Source: Sphingobacterium spiritivorum (GTDB lineage: Bacteria > Bacteroidota > Bacteroidia > Sphingobacteriales > Sphingobacteriaceae). From it: a stretch of DNA of 64,000 nt. The position numbers and the translations under genes were made by a program. The stretch covers positions 1,736,001-1,800,000 of the forward strand of contig NZ_CP068083.1 in NCBI RefSeq assembly GCF_016725325.1, given 5' to 3'. Of this stretch, positions 8,488-18,719 are shown one piece after another (the first letter of the stretch is position 1; the number at the start of each line of letters is the position of its first letter). Under the pieces are notes generated by a model. It searched no databases. It saw only the letters and a program-made list of their open reading frames with translations, and was not told the DNA's origin.

Positions 8488-8569
8488 ATGCGTATATCTG
8501 TTCTGCAAAGGGAATATACCTATCTGCGACAGAATCATTTTACATTACACGGTTTCGCTCAGGACATCT

Positions 8570-9544
8570 ATGGGATTATTCGATTTTTTCAAAAAGAAGC
8601 AAGAAACGCCAGAAGCACAGGAAGCGCTAGATAAGGGCTTAGAAAAAACTAAAGAAGGGTTTTTGTCTAAAATTACAAAAGCAGTAGTCGGTAAATCTAC
8701 TGTGGATGATGACGTTCTTGATGAACTGGAAGAGATACTGGTTACTTCGGATGTCGGCGTAACAACTACCCTGAAAATCATAGATCGTATTCAGGCGCGT
8801 GTAGCAAAAGACAAATACATCAATACTTCTGAGCTTAATAATCTGCTGAAAGACGAAATACAGGCTTTGCTTGCAGAGAATAACAGCTCTGACTTTGAAA
8901 ACTTTGAATACGGAAACCATAAGCCTTATGTGATTATGGTGGTAGGTGTCAATGGCGTTGGAAAGACAACGACAATAGGTAAACTTGCCCATCAGCTGAA
9001 AGCTGCCGGAAATAAAGTCGTATTAGGTGCTGCCGATACGTTTAGAGCGGCTGCGGTTGATCAGCTAAAATTATGGGGAGAACGTGTTGGTGTACGTGTT
9101 GTGGCACAGGCTATGGGATCCGATCCCGCTTCTGTTGCTTTTGATACGATCAAGTCTGCTGTTTCCAATGGTGATGATGTCGCTATTATTGATACTGCAG
9201 GTCGTCTTCATAATAAAGTGGGATTGATGAACGAGTTGGGGAAGATCAAGAATGTCATGCAAAAAGTTATTCCGGGAGCACCACATGAGATATTGTTAGT
9301 GCTGGATGCTTCTACCGGGCAAAATGCAATCGAGCAGTGTACGCAATTTACCCAGGCCACAGATGTCAATGCGCTGGCGTTGACAAAATTGGACGGAACC
9401 GCAAAAGGTGGTGTAGTAATTGGTATTTCAGATCAGTTTAAGATCCCGGTTAAGTACATTGGAGTAGGAGAGAAGATAGACGATTTACAATTGTTCAATA
9501 AAAAAGAATTTGTTGATTCTTTATTCAAAGAATCTGCAAGGTAA
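8570..9544 (+). CDS. ftsY: Signal recognition particle receptor FtsY
   Basis: The 324-aa GTPase docks SRP-ribosome complexes at the membrane. The N domain (residues 1-110) includes an acidic start with FDFFKKKQETPEAQEALDKG. The G domain has GVNGVGKTTTIGKLA (P-loop, about residue 125), DTFRAAAVDQLK, DTAGRLHNK and TKLDGTAKGG. The acidic A domain of E. coli FtsY is short here, as in many Bacteroidota. The rimO start lies 1 nt after its stop, so the two are cotranscribed. Confidence 0.97.
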   Translation: MGLFDFFKKKQETPEAQEALDKGLEKTKEGFLSKITKAVVGKSTVDDDVLDELEEILVTSDVGVTTTLKIIDRIQARVAKDKYINTSELNNLLKDEIQALLAENNSSDFENFEYGNHKPYVIMVVGVNGVGKTTTIGKLAHQLKAAGNKVVLGAADTFRAAAVDQLKLWGERVGVRVVAQAMGSDPASVAFDTIKSAVSNGDDVAIIDTAGRLHNKVGLMNELGKIKNVMQKVIPGAPHEILLVLDASTGQNAIEQCTQFTQATDVNALALTKLDGTAKGGVVIGISDQFKIPVKYIGVGEKIDDLQLFNKKEFVDSLFKESAR

Positions 9545-9545
9545 T

Positions 9546-10880
9546 ATGAAAACAAAATCTGTAAGACCTGCTGAAATTAAGCAGAAACCCCGTGTTAATG
9601 TGATTACGTTAGGATGTTCCAAAAACATTCATGACAGTGAAGTGCTGATGGGGCAGTTAAAAGGGAATCAAATGGAGGTGGTACATGAGGCCTCTAATAT
9701 TCAAAATAATGATATTGTGGTTATCAATACCTGTGGTTTTATAGATAATGCCAAACAGGAGTCTATTGATACCATTCTTCAATACAGCGAGCTCAAAGAG
9801 CAGGGTAAAATCAATAAGGTGATCGTTACGGGTTGTCTGTCCGAACGTTATAAACCGGAGTTGCAATCTGAAATTTCAAGTGTGGATGCATACTTCGGTA
9901 CAAATGATTTACCTGAGTTATTATCCAGTATTGGGGCAGATTACCGCCATGAATTACTGGGTGAACGTATGCTGTCTACACCTTCGCACTTTTCATACTT
10001 TAAAATTGCGGAAGGATGTAACAGGCCATGTTCTTTCTGTGCGATTCCATTGATGCGTGGAAAGCATGTTTCCAAATCTATGGAAGATCTGGTAAAGGAA
10101 GCTAAATTTCTGGCCTCTAATGGTACAAAGGAATTAATTCTTATTGCGCAGGACCTGACTTATTACGGTCTTGATATCTATGGCAAACGCAATCTTTCGG
10201 ACCTTTTGCGTAATCTTTCGGACGTAGACGGTATAGAATGGATTCGTCTTCAATATGCTTATCCTTCCGGATTTCCGATGGATATACTGGATGCGATGGC
10301 GGAGCGATCGAATATCTGTAATTATTTAGATATGCCTCTTCAGCATATTTCAGATAATATGCTGAAATCTATGCGAAGAGGGACAACAAAACAAAAGCAA
10401 ATTGATCTGGTCAATCAGATCCGGGATAAAGTGCCTGATATTGCTCTTCGTACAACATTGATCTGCGGATATCCGGGTGAGACAGAACAAGACTTTCAGG
10501 AGATGTTGGAATGGGTGGAAGATTCCCGTTTTGACCGCCTGGGCTGTTTTACGTATTCACATGAAGAGAAAACGCATGCTCATTCGTTGACGGATGATGT
10601 GCCGGAAGAAGTAAAGGAATCCCGTGTAGAACAGATTATGGAGGTTCAGCAAGGAATTTCATACGATATTAATCAGGAAAAAATCGGTAAGACCTATAAA
10701 GTGCTGGTTGATAAAGTGGATGGTGATTATTTTATCGGACGTACAGAATATGACTCTCCGGAGGTTGATAATGAAGTATTGATCTCTGCAAAAGATGCCT
10801 ATGCACGCATAGGAGATTTTGTTCAGGTAAAAATTGACCGTGCTGAAGACTTCGATCTTTATGGTACTATTGTCAAATAA
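9546..10880 (+). CDS. rimO: Ribosomal protein S12 methylthiotransferase RimO
   Basis: The 444-aa radical-SAM enzyme adds a methylthio group to an aspartate of ribosomal protein S12. The N-terminal MTTase domain has LGCSKN, NTCGFI and TGCLSERY with three cluster cysteines. The radical-SAM motif CNRPCSFC lies near residue 158, and a C-terminal TRAM domain ends DLYGTIVK. I chose the ATG at 9546, directly after the ftsY stop, rather than an upstream in-frame ATG inside ftsY. The ftsY-rimO arrangement is usual in Bacteroidota. Confidence 0.96.
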   Translation: MKTKSVRPAEIKQKPRVNVITLGCSKNIHDSEVLMGQLKGNQMEVVHEASNIQNNDIVVINTCGFIDNAKQESIDTILQYSELKEQGKINKVIVTGCLSERYKPELQSEISSVDAYFGTNDLPELLSSIGADYRHELLGERMLSTPSHFSYFKIAEGCNRPCSFCAIPLMRGKHVSKSMEDLVKEAKFLASNGTKELILIAQDLTYYGLDIYGKRNLSDLLRNLSDVDGIEWIRLQYAYPSGFPMDILDAMAERSNICNYLDMPLQHISDNMLKSMRRGTTKQKQIDLVNQIRDKVPDIALRTTLICGYPGETEQDFQEMLEWVEDSRFDRLGCFTYSHEEKTHAHSLTDDVPEEVKESRVEQIMEVQQGISYDINQEKIGKTYKVLVDKVDGDYFIGRTEYDSPEVDNEVLISAKDAYARIGDFVQVKIDRAEDFDLYGTIVK

Positions 10881-10981
10881 TATAAGAAGGGCCTTTCATT
10901 CCCGCTAAATTTTTATTTTTGTTAGGTTCCCTATGGGGCAAGTGTATTTTTTCTAATGCACCCAAAATTTAATAAGCAGGA

Positions 10982-12571
10982 ATGAAAGCAACTTATATAG
11001 ATTACCGTGATACAAACAGTTTTTCCAAGACCTTAATCGCTTATCTGGATAATCATCCGGAGCTGCAGCCATTTTATGGAAACCGACCTGATCTGGATGG
11101 TTTTGCAAAGCAAATTGAACACAAAAAAACTTTCACACACAGACCTTTGCTGGTCCATCAACTGCGGGCTCAATATACAGGCCTGCTTGCTGATGCTCCT
11201 GCCGTGGAAGCCAATATTACTGCCTTACTTGACGAAAATACCTACACCGTAACCACCGGGCATCAGCTTAATATTTTCACAGGACCTCTTTATTTTATTT
11301 TTAAGATTATTACGGCTATCCGGTTAGCGGACGATCTGAAGAAGGCGCATCCGGATAAAAACTTTGTGCCTGTATACTGGATGGCTACAGAAGATCACGA
11401 TTTTGAGGAGATAAATCATACACGTGTATTTGGAAAAAAAATAAGCTGGGATACTCCGGCTGTATCTGCCACCGGACGTATGGCAACCGAAAGTATCGAA
11501 GAAGCGGTCAAACAGTATAAGGCAATATTGGGGCTTTCAGACAATTCCTGTAAACTAAATGATAAAGTCGACAAGGCGTACATTGAACATAATAATCTGG
11601 CAGATGCAACCAGAACTTTTGTACACAGTCTTTTTAAAGAGTATGGTTTAGTTATTCTGGATGCCGATAGCAGGGAATTGAAAAAGGTATTTGCTCCGGT
11701 TATCAAAGAAGATATTCTTCAGGAAAAAAGCTATAAAGCTATTCAGAAAACGTCTGAAGAACTGGAAGAGAAAGGTTTTTCTACTCAGGTGCATGCCCGG
11801 GAGATCAACTTTTTCTATTTAACAGATACGTACAGAGAGCGAATTGTTAAGCTGGATGACGGCCGTTATGAAGTTTTGCATCAGGATGTCTATTTCAGCA
11901 GGGAAGAATTAGAAAAGGAGATTGATAACTATCCGGAGCGCTTCAGCCCTAATGTGATCATGCGGCCTATGTATGAGGAAATAATACTCCCTAATCTGGC
12001 CTACATTGGCGGAGGAGCTGAAATGGTATACTGGCTCCAGTTAAAAGCAAATTTTGATCAGTATGCTGTTGATTTTCCGATTTTGGTACCCCGTAATTCC
12101 GCCATGATCACGGATGATACTATTGCCGGTAAAATCTTTCGTCTGGATCTCACCTTCAAAAGTATATTTAAGCCGGCAAACACACTTAAGAATGATTATG
12201 TGCGCAGGCATACTACGCATCGTCTGAATCTTAATGATGAATGGATGGAGCTAAATGCGATTTTCGGTAAAATAAAGCTTCGTACACATAAAATTGACCC
12301 AAGCCTCGGACCAAGTACAGATGCCGTCAAAGCCAGACTGAAAAAGGCAATAAAGAATCTTGAGAAAAAGCTTCTGAAAGCAGATAAACGCAATCATAAT
12401 GAAGCATTGACGCAGATTGAAAGAGTAAAGGAAAAACTGTTTCCGGGAGGTGGTTTACAGGAGCGGACAGAAAACTTTGCATTGCTTTATGTCAAATATG
12501 GAGATGAGCTCTTCAGTGAACTTTACAAGCATTTTAATCCTCTGGATTTCAAATTTAGTATACTGTATTAA
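10982..12571 (+). CDS. bshC: Bacillithiol biosynthesis cysteine-adding enzyme BshC
   Basis: The 529-aa protein catalyses, or is required for, the last step of bacillithiol synthesis, joining cysteine to glucosaminyl-malate. The signature VTTGHQLNIFTGPLYFIFKI is followed by PVYWMATEDHDFEEINHT and, further on, LPNLAYIGGGAEMVYWLQLK. A long C-terminal coiled-coil region (about residues 435-490) is typical. The length is normal. The gene is separated from rimO by 101 nt and its last bases overlap the convergent ctlX gene by 4 nt. Confidence 0.95.
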   Translation: MKATYIDYRDTNSFSKTLIAYLDNHPELQPFYGNRPDLDGFAKQIEHKKTFTHRPLLVHQLRAQYTGLLADAPAVEANITALLDENTYTVTTGHQLNIFTGPLYFIFKIITAIRLADDLKKAHPDKNFVPVYWMATEDHDFEEINHTRVFGKKISWDTPAVSATGRMATESIEEAVKQYKAILGLSDNSCKLNDKVDKAYIEHNNLADATRTFVHSLFKEYGLVILDADSRELKKVFAPVIKEDILQEKSYKAIQKTSEELEEKGFSTQVHAREINFFYLTDTYRERIVKLDDGRYEVLHQDVYFSREELEKEIDNYPERFSPNVIMRPMYEEIILPNLAYIGGGAEMVYWLQLKANFDQYAVDFPILVPRNSAMITDDTIAGKIFRLDLTFKSIFKPANTLKNDYVRRHTTHRLNLNDEWMELNAIFGKIKLRTHKIDPSLGPSTDAVKARLKKAIKNLEKKLLKADKRNHNEALTQIERVKEKLFPGGGLQERTENFALLYVKYGDELFSELYKHFNPLDFKFSILY

Positions 12572-13512
12572 GACGTCGTCTGTTGTGGCAGAAATACTTC
12601 GGCCATCATGCATCTCGCACTTCCTCCGCCACAGGTCTCGATTACGTTCAGGGGGCTTTTAAGGAGTGTGCCATATTGCGAGAGCATATCAATCTGTATG
12701 GGGAGCAGACAGTCATACGCCTGGTTGCTCATCACGACAAACGAAGCTCCGGAGACGGAATGCACCTGTAAAATGTTTCCGGCAAATCTGCCCGCCTGCT
12801 CCTCTGTAATAAATACAATCTCTTTATTATCCTTGTGAAGGTTGTCAATCACCAGTTGACGTTGCAATTTATTGTCTATGGCATCTGCACAGAGCACCGC
12901 AAAATGGTCTCCGACTGCCATCATCACATTCGTATGATATATCGCTTTACGAAGATCGCCCACCGATTGAAAGGATTCGAACAGGACGGGGGTATAATCC
13001 ATGGTCAGGCAAAAGCGGTGTACAAGATCGCTATCAGCTCTTGGGGAGAGCGAGCAGTATGCTTTTTGGTTTACCCGATCCAGAATAAGACTTCCTGTTC
13101 CTTCTAAAAATAGATGCTGATTTTCTGAAGAAGTGAAGTCCCGGCGATCAGTTACAGCGTATCCGGCTTCTTTTAGAGGAGCGAAAATATCAATCTTACG
13201 CTCATTTCTTCTGTTCTCAGCAAACATAGGATAGAGCACTACTTCCCCGTTTTCATGAAAAGATATCCAGTTATTCGGAAAGATACTGTCAGGCGTATCG
13301 TATTGGCCGTCATCCTGTACAACGATAAGTCTGATATCATGTTGTTTTAATAAGGAGACAAAGTTGTCGAACTCTTGCTGAGCGGAGGTATTGATATGCT
13401 CAGCAGACCAACCGGGAATGGTCTGTTGAAAATAATTATTGATTGCGGTCTGCTCATTCTTTCTGAAAGATGCCGGCCGGATCATCAATAGCGTATCTGT
13501 TGTTTGTCTCAT
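12568..13512 (-). CDS. ctlX: Citrulline utilisation hydrolase CtlX-like (arginine deiminase-related)
   Basis: The 314-aa protein belongs to the amidinotransferase/arginine deiminase fold. Visible motifs are DTPDSIFPNNWISFHENGEV, LEGTGSLILDR with catalytic-type acidic residues, YHTNVMMAVG with the histidine, and GGGSARCMMAEVFLP with the nucleophilic cysteine. CtlX members have been linked to citrulline utilisation. I chose the ATG at 13512 (MRQTTDTLLMIRPASF) because homologues start there; an upstream extension is rich in atypical residues. It is convergent with bshC. Confidence 0.88.
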   Translation of the reverse strand: MRQTTDTLLMIRPASFRKNEQTAINNYFQQTIPGWSAEHINTSAQQEFDNFVSLLKQHDIRLIVVQDDGQYDTPDSIFPNNWISFHENGEVVLYPMFAENRRNERKIDIFAPLKEAGYAVTDRRDFTSSENQHLFLEGTGSLILDRVNQKAYCSLSPRADSDLVHRFCLTMDYTPVLFESFQSVGDLRKAIYHTNVMMAVGDHFAVLCADAIDNKLQRQLVIDNLHKDNKEIVFITEEQAGRFAGNILQVHSVSGASFVVMSNQAYDCLLPIQIDMLSQYGTLLKSPLNVIETCGGGSARCMMAEVFLPQQTTS

Positions 13513-14018
13513 GGTATATAGGTTTGCATCCTCCTTTAGTAATAAAATAGAACACCTGAACCGGCCTTCTTGTTTTCCGGTTTCTGCATAAGGAATTTCT
13601 TCCACGTGAAACCATTGTCTCTTAGCTGATTATTAGGGTTTATACAATTTGGTTCTGAGACTATTGGACTGTGTCTGGATTATAAATATACTAATATGCA
13701 CAGGTTTTTTGAGCCGGAAATTATCATAATGGAAAAATAGGATTGCTCTGATTCTCTTATTTATAAAAAAGCTCACGGGGAAGTCAGAATAATGTGTTAC
13801 AAATGCGATTAGCCGGGCAATATATTTTATTAAAATGATAGCGCAAACGGTTGTTTTACAGGGTAAGTATACTTCGTGTGTCACAAGGCAAAAATCACTT
13901 TTTTTAGGCTTTGAAAATATGTATCTTTGCACATCCAAAATTCGTCTGTTTTGTGAAGAAATAAAGCCCCATAAACCGGGGGCCGGTACTGAACAAAAAG
14001 CGGTAACTTTTTACATCC
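13513..14018. other. Intergenic region between ctlX and gcvP
   Basis: This 506-bp stretch has no convincing ORF. Its right end holds a -7 box for gcvP and a leader with two alternative small hairpins (separate entries). The left 350 bp shows nothing I can name. Confidence 0.6.
13922..14018 (+). promoter_or_regulatory. gcvP promoter -7 box and structured 5' leader
   Basis: TATCTTTG at 13922-13929 fits TAnnTTTG. The expected leader (about 13936-14018) contains GCCCC/GGGGC arms (around 13965-13983) and an overlapping ACCGG-GGG-CCGGT hairpin, which are mutually exclusive. I see no match to the glycine riboswitch consensus. Confidence 0.45.
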
Positions 14019-16892
14019 ATGAGTAAAATACATTTTCAAGAAAAATTCGAAAGTCGTCACAACGGTCCAAGTCAGGTTGAAGTGAATGAGATGTTGTCAG
14101 CTTTAGGTGTTGACGCTGTTGATCAGCTGATTGATCAAACGGTTCCTTCTCAAATCAGAGCTAAAAAAGCATTAAACCTGCCAACAGCATTAAGTGAGAC
14201 TGCGTATTTGAAAAGAGCTAAGCAAATCGCCGAAAAAAATAAGGTATTCAAATCCTATATTGGCCAGGGATATTACGATGTAATTCTTCCGGGAGTTATC
14301 CAGAGAAATGTATTCGAAAATCCGGGATGGTATACACAGTATACGCCATATCAGGCTGAAATTGCTCAGGGTCGCCTTCAGGCACTGTTGAATTTCCAGA
14401 CGGTTATTACTGACTTTACAGGTTTGGAAATTGCGAATGCTTCTTTGTTAGATGAGGCAACAGCAGCTGCAGAAGCAATGTTTATGTTGTATTCTGCTCG
14501 TAAGAATAAAGCAGCAAACACTTTTTTGGTTTCAGAAAAAGCATTTCCACAGACGATTGATGTATTGAAAACAAGAGCAATCTCTTTTGGAATCGAATTG
14601 AAAATAGCATCTGTTTCAGAATCTAATCTGACAGACGATGTTTTTGCTGTTTTCTTACAGTATCCACTGGGTGACGGATCTATCATTGACTACAAAGCGT
14701 TCGCTGATGCTGTTCATGCAAAAGGAATGACAATTTGTGTAGCAGCAGATCTGATGAGTCTTGCCTTATTGACGCCTCCGGGAGAATGGGGTGCTGATGT
14801 TGTTGTGGGTAACTCGCAGCGATTTGGTGTACCAATGGGTTTTGGAGGTCCTCATGCGGCTTTCTTCGCTACAAAAGATGCTTACAAACGTAATATTCCG
14901 GGACGTATCATAGGGGTTACTTCTGATTCAAACGGGAATTATGCGCTTCGTATGGCACTGCAAACCCGTGAGCAACATATCCGTCGTGACAAAGCTTCTT
15001 CTAATATCTGTACTGCACAGGCATTACTAGCTATTATGGCTTCTTTCTATGCGGTATATCACGGACCTCAGGGGATTAAAAATATTGCAAGCCGTATCAA
15101 CGATCTTGCACAATTACTAGATCATGCTGTTCAGTCACTGGGTTATACACAGCTGAACAAAACATATTTTGATACAGTTCGTTTCGAACTGGGAGAACAT
15201 GCCGGATCATTGAAAGCTGAAGCACTGAATAATGAAATGAACTTCAACTACAATGGAACAGAAGTAAAAATTTCTATAGACGAAACGACTACCTTTGAAG
15301 ACATTCAGACCATCACAAAAGTGTTTGCTAAAATTATCGGTAAGACACTAAGTGATGTTGATTTTGATGCTGCGGAGAAGGCAGTTGCATCTTCTATCCC
15401 TGCTGAACTGGTTCGTCAGAGCGCTTACCTGACGCATCCTATTTTCAATAGCTACCACTCTGAGCATGAGATGTTACGCTATATCAAATCATTAGAGGCG
15501 AAAGATCTTTCGCTATGTCACTCTATGATTCCGTTGGGATCATGTACGATGAAGCTGAATGCAACTGCGGAAATGGTTCCAGTGACCTGGGCACAGTTTG
15601 GCGGACTTCATCCGTTTGCACCACTGGATCAGACTTCGGGATATATGCAATTGATCGGTGAACTGAATGACTGGTTGTCTGAAATCACGGGATTTGCGAA
15701 AATGAGTTTTCAACCGAATTCCGGTGCACAGGGAGAATATGCAGGTCTTATGGTGATCCGTGCTTATCATGAAAGTCGTGGTGATCATAACCGTAATATC
15801 TGTTTGATTCCTGCATCTGCTCATGGTACCAACCCAGCATCTGCATCAATGGCGGGATTGAAAGTTGTCGTAGTGAAATGTGATGATTTTGGTAATATAG
15901 ATGTAGCTGATCTAAAAGCGAAAGCTGAGGAGCACGCTGCTAATCTGAACTCATTGATGGTTACTTATCCATCTACACACGGTGTATTTGAAGAATCTAT
16001 TATTGAGATCTGTGAGATCATCCATGCAAACGGAGGTCAGGTATATATGGATGGTGCGAATATGAATGCACAGGTAGGCCTGACAAGTCCGGGTCATATC
16101 GGTGCTGACGTATGTCACCTGAATCTGCACAAGACATTCTGTATCCCGCATGGTGGTGGTGGTCCGGGTATGGGCCCTATCGGTGTCGCTAAACATCTGG
16201 TGCCTTTCTTACCTAATCATGAAGTAGTAGAAACTTCAGGTGAAGAAGGTATTCATGCTGTTTCAGCAGCTCCTTTTGGTTCAGCATCTATTCTGGTTAT
16301 CTCGCATGCGTATATTGCTATGATGGGCGGAGATGGTCTGACAAATGCAACTAAAACAGCTATTCTGAATGCAAACTACATCAAATCCAGATTAGAAAAT
16401 CATTATCCGGTATTATATTCCGGAATCAATGGTCGCTGTGCGCATGAAATGATCCTGGATTGCCGGAACTTTAAGAACGTAGGAGTGGAAGTTGCGGATA
16501 TCGCTAAACGATTGATGGATTATGGTTTCCATGCGCCAACGGTTTCTTTCCCTGTAGCGGGTACCCTGATGGTTGAGCCTACAGAGTCTGAGTCTAAAGC
16601 AGAGTTAGATCGTTTCTGTGATGCGTTGATCGCTATCCGTCAGGAAATCGCAGCAATAGAATCCGGAGAAATTGATCAGACAGAGAATGTTCTGAAGCAT
16701 GCTCCGCACACAGCGGCTGTCGTGACTGCAGATGAGTGGACAAGATCATACAGCCGTCAGACTGCTGCATATCCGTTAGACTATCTGAAAGCACATAAAT
16801 TTTGGCCATCTGTAGGTCGTGTAAATGAGTCTCAGGGAGACCGTACGCTGATTTGCTCATGTCCTTCTATTGAAGAATACATGGAGGCATAA
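14019..16892 (+). CDS. gcvP: Glycine dehydrogenase (decarboxylating), P-protein
   Basis: The 957-aa PLP enzyme decarboxylates glycine and passes the aminomethyl group to lipoylated H-protein. It is the single-chain type, with both halves fused. The PLP lysine lies in [20 protein letters not shown] near residue 705. Other matches are FESRHNGPS at the start, [29 protein letters not shown] and the C-terminal [20 protein letters not shown]. The length is normal. It is monocistronic, with a terminator 20 nt downstream; gcvT lies 11 kb upstream on the other strand. Confidence 0.97.
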   Translation: MSKIHFQEKFESRHNGPSQVEVNEMLSALGVDAVDQLIDQTVPSQIRAKKALNLPTALSETAYLKRAKQIAEKNKVFKSYIGQGYYDVILPGVIQRNVFENPGWYTQYTPYQAEIAQGRLQALLNFQTVITDFTGLEIANASLLDEATAAAEAMFMLYSARKNKAANTFLVSEKAFPQTIDVLKTRAISFGIELKIASVSESNLTDDVFAVFLQYPLGDGSIIDYKAFADAVHAKGMTICVAADLMSLALLTPPGEWGADVVVGNSQRFGVPMGFGGPHAAFFATKDAYKRNIPGRIIGVTSDSNGNYALRMALQTREQHIRRDKASSNICTAQALLAIMASFYAVYHGPQGIKNIASRINDLAQLLDHAVQSLGYTQLNKTYFDTVRFELGEHAGSLKAEALNNEMNFNYNGTEVKISIDETTTFEDIQTITKVFAKIIGKTLSDVDFDAAEKAVASSIPAELVRQSAYLTHPIFNSYHSEHEMLRYIKSLEAKDLSLCHSMIPLGSCTMKLNATAEMVPVTWAQFGGLHPFAPLDQTSGYMQLIGELNDWLSEITGFAKMSFQPNSGAQGEYAGLMVIRAYHESRGDHNRNICLIPASAHGTNPASASMAGLKVVVVKCDDFGNIDVADLKAKAEEHAANLNSLMVTYPSTHGVFEESIIEICEIIHANGGQVYMDGANMNAQVGLTSPGHIGADVCHLNLHKTFCIPHGGGGPGMGPIGVAKHLVPFLPNHEVVETSGEEGIHAVSAAPFGSASILVISHAYIAMMGGDGLTNATKTAILNANYIKSRLENHYPVLYSGINGRCAHEMILDCRNFKNVGVEVADIAKRLMDYGFHAPTVSFPVAGTLMVEPTESESKAELDRFCDALIAIRQEIAAIESGEIDQTENVLKHAPHTAAVVTADEWTRSYSRQTAAYPLDYLKAHKFWPSVGRVNESQGDRTLICSCPSIEEYMEA

Positions 16893-16911
16893 GCCTTTCA
16901 TTATAATACAG

Positions 16912-16948
16912 AAAGAGGCATTACTTTTAAGTGATGCCTCTTTTTTTG
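16912..16948 (+). terminator. Intrinsic terminator of gcvP
   Basis: AAAGAGGCATTACTT and its near-perfect complement form a stem (one T-G mismatch), followed by TTTTTTTG at 16941-16948. Confidence 0.87.
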
Positions 16949-17174
16949 TTAATTGCTTTACAGAAGTAAACATATCTCAGAAGAGCGGATGTGTTTAATT
17001 TTTTCGAATGAGTAAAATGCTGTTTAATAGATTATTGTATATGTGATGGGATTTTTTATATTTGTTAAACAAATAAGTTATATATGAAAATCTGTGTGGT
17101 ACAAGCCTCACAAATACGAATCAGTACAGTTTAGAATCCGCCCGTCGGTCTTTTAAAAAACAAATTTTATACAT

Positions 17175-17837
17175 ATGAAAAGCTATTTCAAAATTATTTC
17201 AACTCTTACTTTGTCTGCAGTTTTACTATCTGCCTGTGGCGGAAATAAAAAAAGTGAGGACGGTGATACTTCTACAGAAGAAAAGGGCGGTATCGCAGAC
17301 GTAGTTTCGGGGGTCAAAAACCTGAATAATCTAACTGATGGTGCGGCAAAAATGGAGGAAGTACAGAAGAAATTAAAAGGACTGGCTCCGTTATCTAATG
17401 AGGAACTAAAATCTTTCTTTCCGGAAACATTAGAAGGATTGAAGAGAACCAGTATTTCGGTAGGGAATGGTGAAATGTATGGAAATATTGCTACTGGAAA
17501 TGCCACTTATTCAGATGAGGCGGGTAAAGAAATCACCGTAAAATTGATGGATGGTGCAGGTGAGCTTGGATCGGGCGTTGTTTCTTTGCTTGTGCTTGGT
17601 TATCAGGTGGAAAGTGAAAGTGAAAACGGAAACCGTGTAGAGAAGACCGGCGAGTTTAACGGAAAACGTGGTAAAACGGAAGAAAGTAAAGAAAATGACG
17701 GAACAGCAGATTACTTTGTTTCTTCAGTAAGCTTTTTAGAAAAAGACAGATACAATGTTGAATTAAGAGGCCAGCATTTCTCATTGGCTGAATTACAGAA
17801 AGCTATGGATAAGCTGAATTATTCTGCTTTAAAATAA
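17175..17837 (+). CDS. Putative lipoprotein of unknown function
   Basis: The 220-aa protein has a type II signal peptide with lipobox LLSAC at about residues 17-21, so the mature chain should start at a lipidated Cys. An acidic Ser/Glu/Gly linker follows. The region LSNEELKSFFPETLEGLKRT and later repeated charged stretches show no enzyme motif. It is probably anchored in an outer or inner membrane leaflet and may be a transport-related or stress lipoprotein, but nothing supports a specific job. It stands alone between gcvP and a bidirectional terminator. Confidence 0.75.
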   Translation: MKSYFKIISTLTLSAVLLSACGGNKKSEDGDTSTEEKGGIADVVSGVKNLNNLTDGAAKMEEVQKKLKGLAPLSNEELKSFFPETLEGLKRTSISVGNGEMYGNIATGNATYSDEAGKEITVKLMDGAGELGSGVVSLLVLGYQVESESENGNRVEKTGEFNGKRGKTEESKENDGTADYFVSSVSFLEKDRYNVELRGQHFSLAELQKAMDKLNYSALK

Positions 17838-17847
17838 AAGGATATAA

Positions 17848-17880
17848 ATAAAAGAGGGGCTAAACAGCCCCTCTTTTATT
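17848..17880. terminator. Bidirectional terminator between the lipoprotein and AIM24 genes
   Basis: Arms at 17848-17861 and 17866-17879 (14 bp, core AGAGGGGCT) have a 4-nt loop, with T-rich flanks on both strands. Confidence 0.9.
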
Positions 17881-18572
17881 TAGCTTTGTTGAAAATACAC
17901 TTCTTCATAGGGTTGGATCAGTACCCAGCCTTCTCCCTGAAACATCATTTGAAATTCTTCGCCACTTCCTCGGCCCAGTATACTTTTGAATGATACATTA
18001 CTTTTTAATTCCGGCTTTAAGTGTCCTGCCCATGCTACAGTCGCATTCGGGTCTGTAAAGACAGGGTTTCCCGGAGTTACCATCAGTGTAAGCGGATCGC
18101 CATGTGTTGTAATGGCAACATATCCGCTCCCGGTCAACCGAACCTGAAATAATCCTCCGGAAAGCATTCCGGCAATACTCTTCAGCATTGTAATTTCGTT
18201 TTTGATACTCTGATCGTGTGCAAGGATATCATTTCCATTTACACAGATAGACTCATTATTGAGTTGCAGAATCTGAACTTTCTTACCCGAATCTGCCACA
18301 TACAGCCGACCTGTGCCCTGTGCTTTCATCAGCTTAGCTCCTTCGCCAGTAAGGGTTTTCTTAAGGAAGTTTCCAATCCCTCCGGAAAGCATACCTTCCC
18401 TTTCAAACTTGATAGTACCAACATACCCGACCATACTTCCGTTTTTGGTCCATACAGATTGATTATTCAGGTTGATTTCCAGCATTTGTGCTTTTTCCAA
18501 TTCAAAATAATCATGTTCTGAATCATCCTGCCTTGTTTTTGCAATGAATGATTGTAATGAAAATTCGCTCAT
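17880..18572 (-). CDS. AIM24 family protein
   Basis: The 230-aa protein shows the beta-rich AIM24/TIGR00266-type fold: NGSMVGYVGTIKFEREGMLS near residue 45, GTGRLYVADSGKKVQIL, LTGSGYVAITTHGDPLTL and PNATVAWAGHLKPELKS. There is no signal peptide or membrane helix. Proteins of this family are widespread and of unknown biochemical role; the eukaryotic namesake affects mitochondrial organisation. The gene is monocistronic and ends at the shared terminator. Confidence 0.88.
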   Translation of the reverse strand: MSEFSLQSFIAKTRQDDSEHDYFELEKAQMLEINLNNQSVWTKNGSMVGYVGTIKFEREGMLSGGIGNFLKKTLTGEGAKLMKAQGTGRLYVADSGKKVQILQLNNESICVNGNDILAHDQSIKNEITMLKSIAGMLSGGLFQVRLTGSGYVAITTHGDPLTLMVTPGNPVFTDPNATVAWAGHLKPELKSNVSFKSILGRGSGEEFQMMFQGEGWVLIQPYEEVYFQQS

Positions 18573-18719
18573 AATTGTAGTGTTCTAATAAATGTATTAT
18601 TAATTGTTTTCTTTCGTTTAATAAGAGTACCTGTTGCTTCTATGCTAATTATGTGCCAAGAGGTTTGTCCGGTCTTTTATTTGGGTTGCAGGTTGTATAT
18701 TTGTTTAAAATAATGATTT

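Noticed and set aside
13930-14018. Glycine riboswitch before gcvP
   Set aside because: No tandem glycine-aptamer core or typical conserved segments are visible; only a structured leader is reported.
14378-14686. ORF antisense to gcvP
   Set aside because: It is a shadow of the gcvP reading frame with no RBS, promoter or domain signal.
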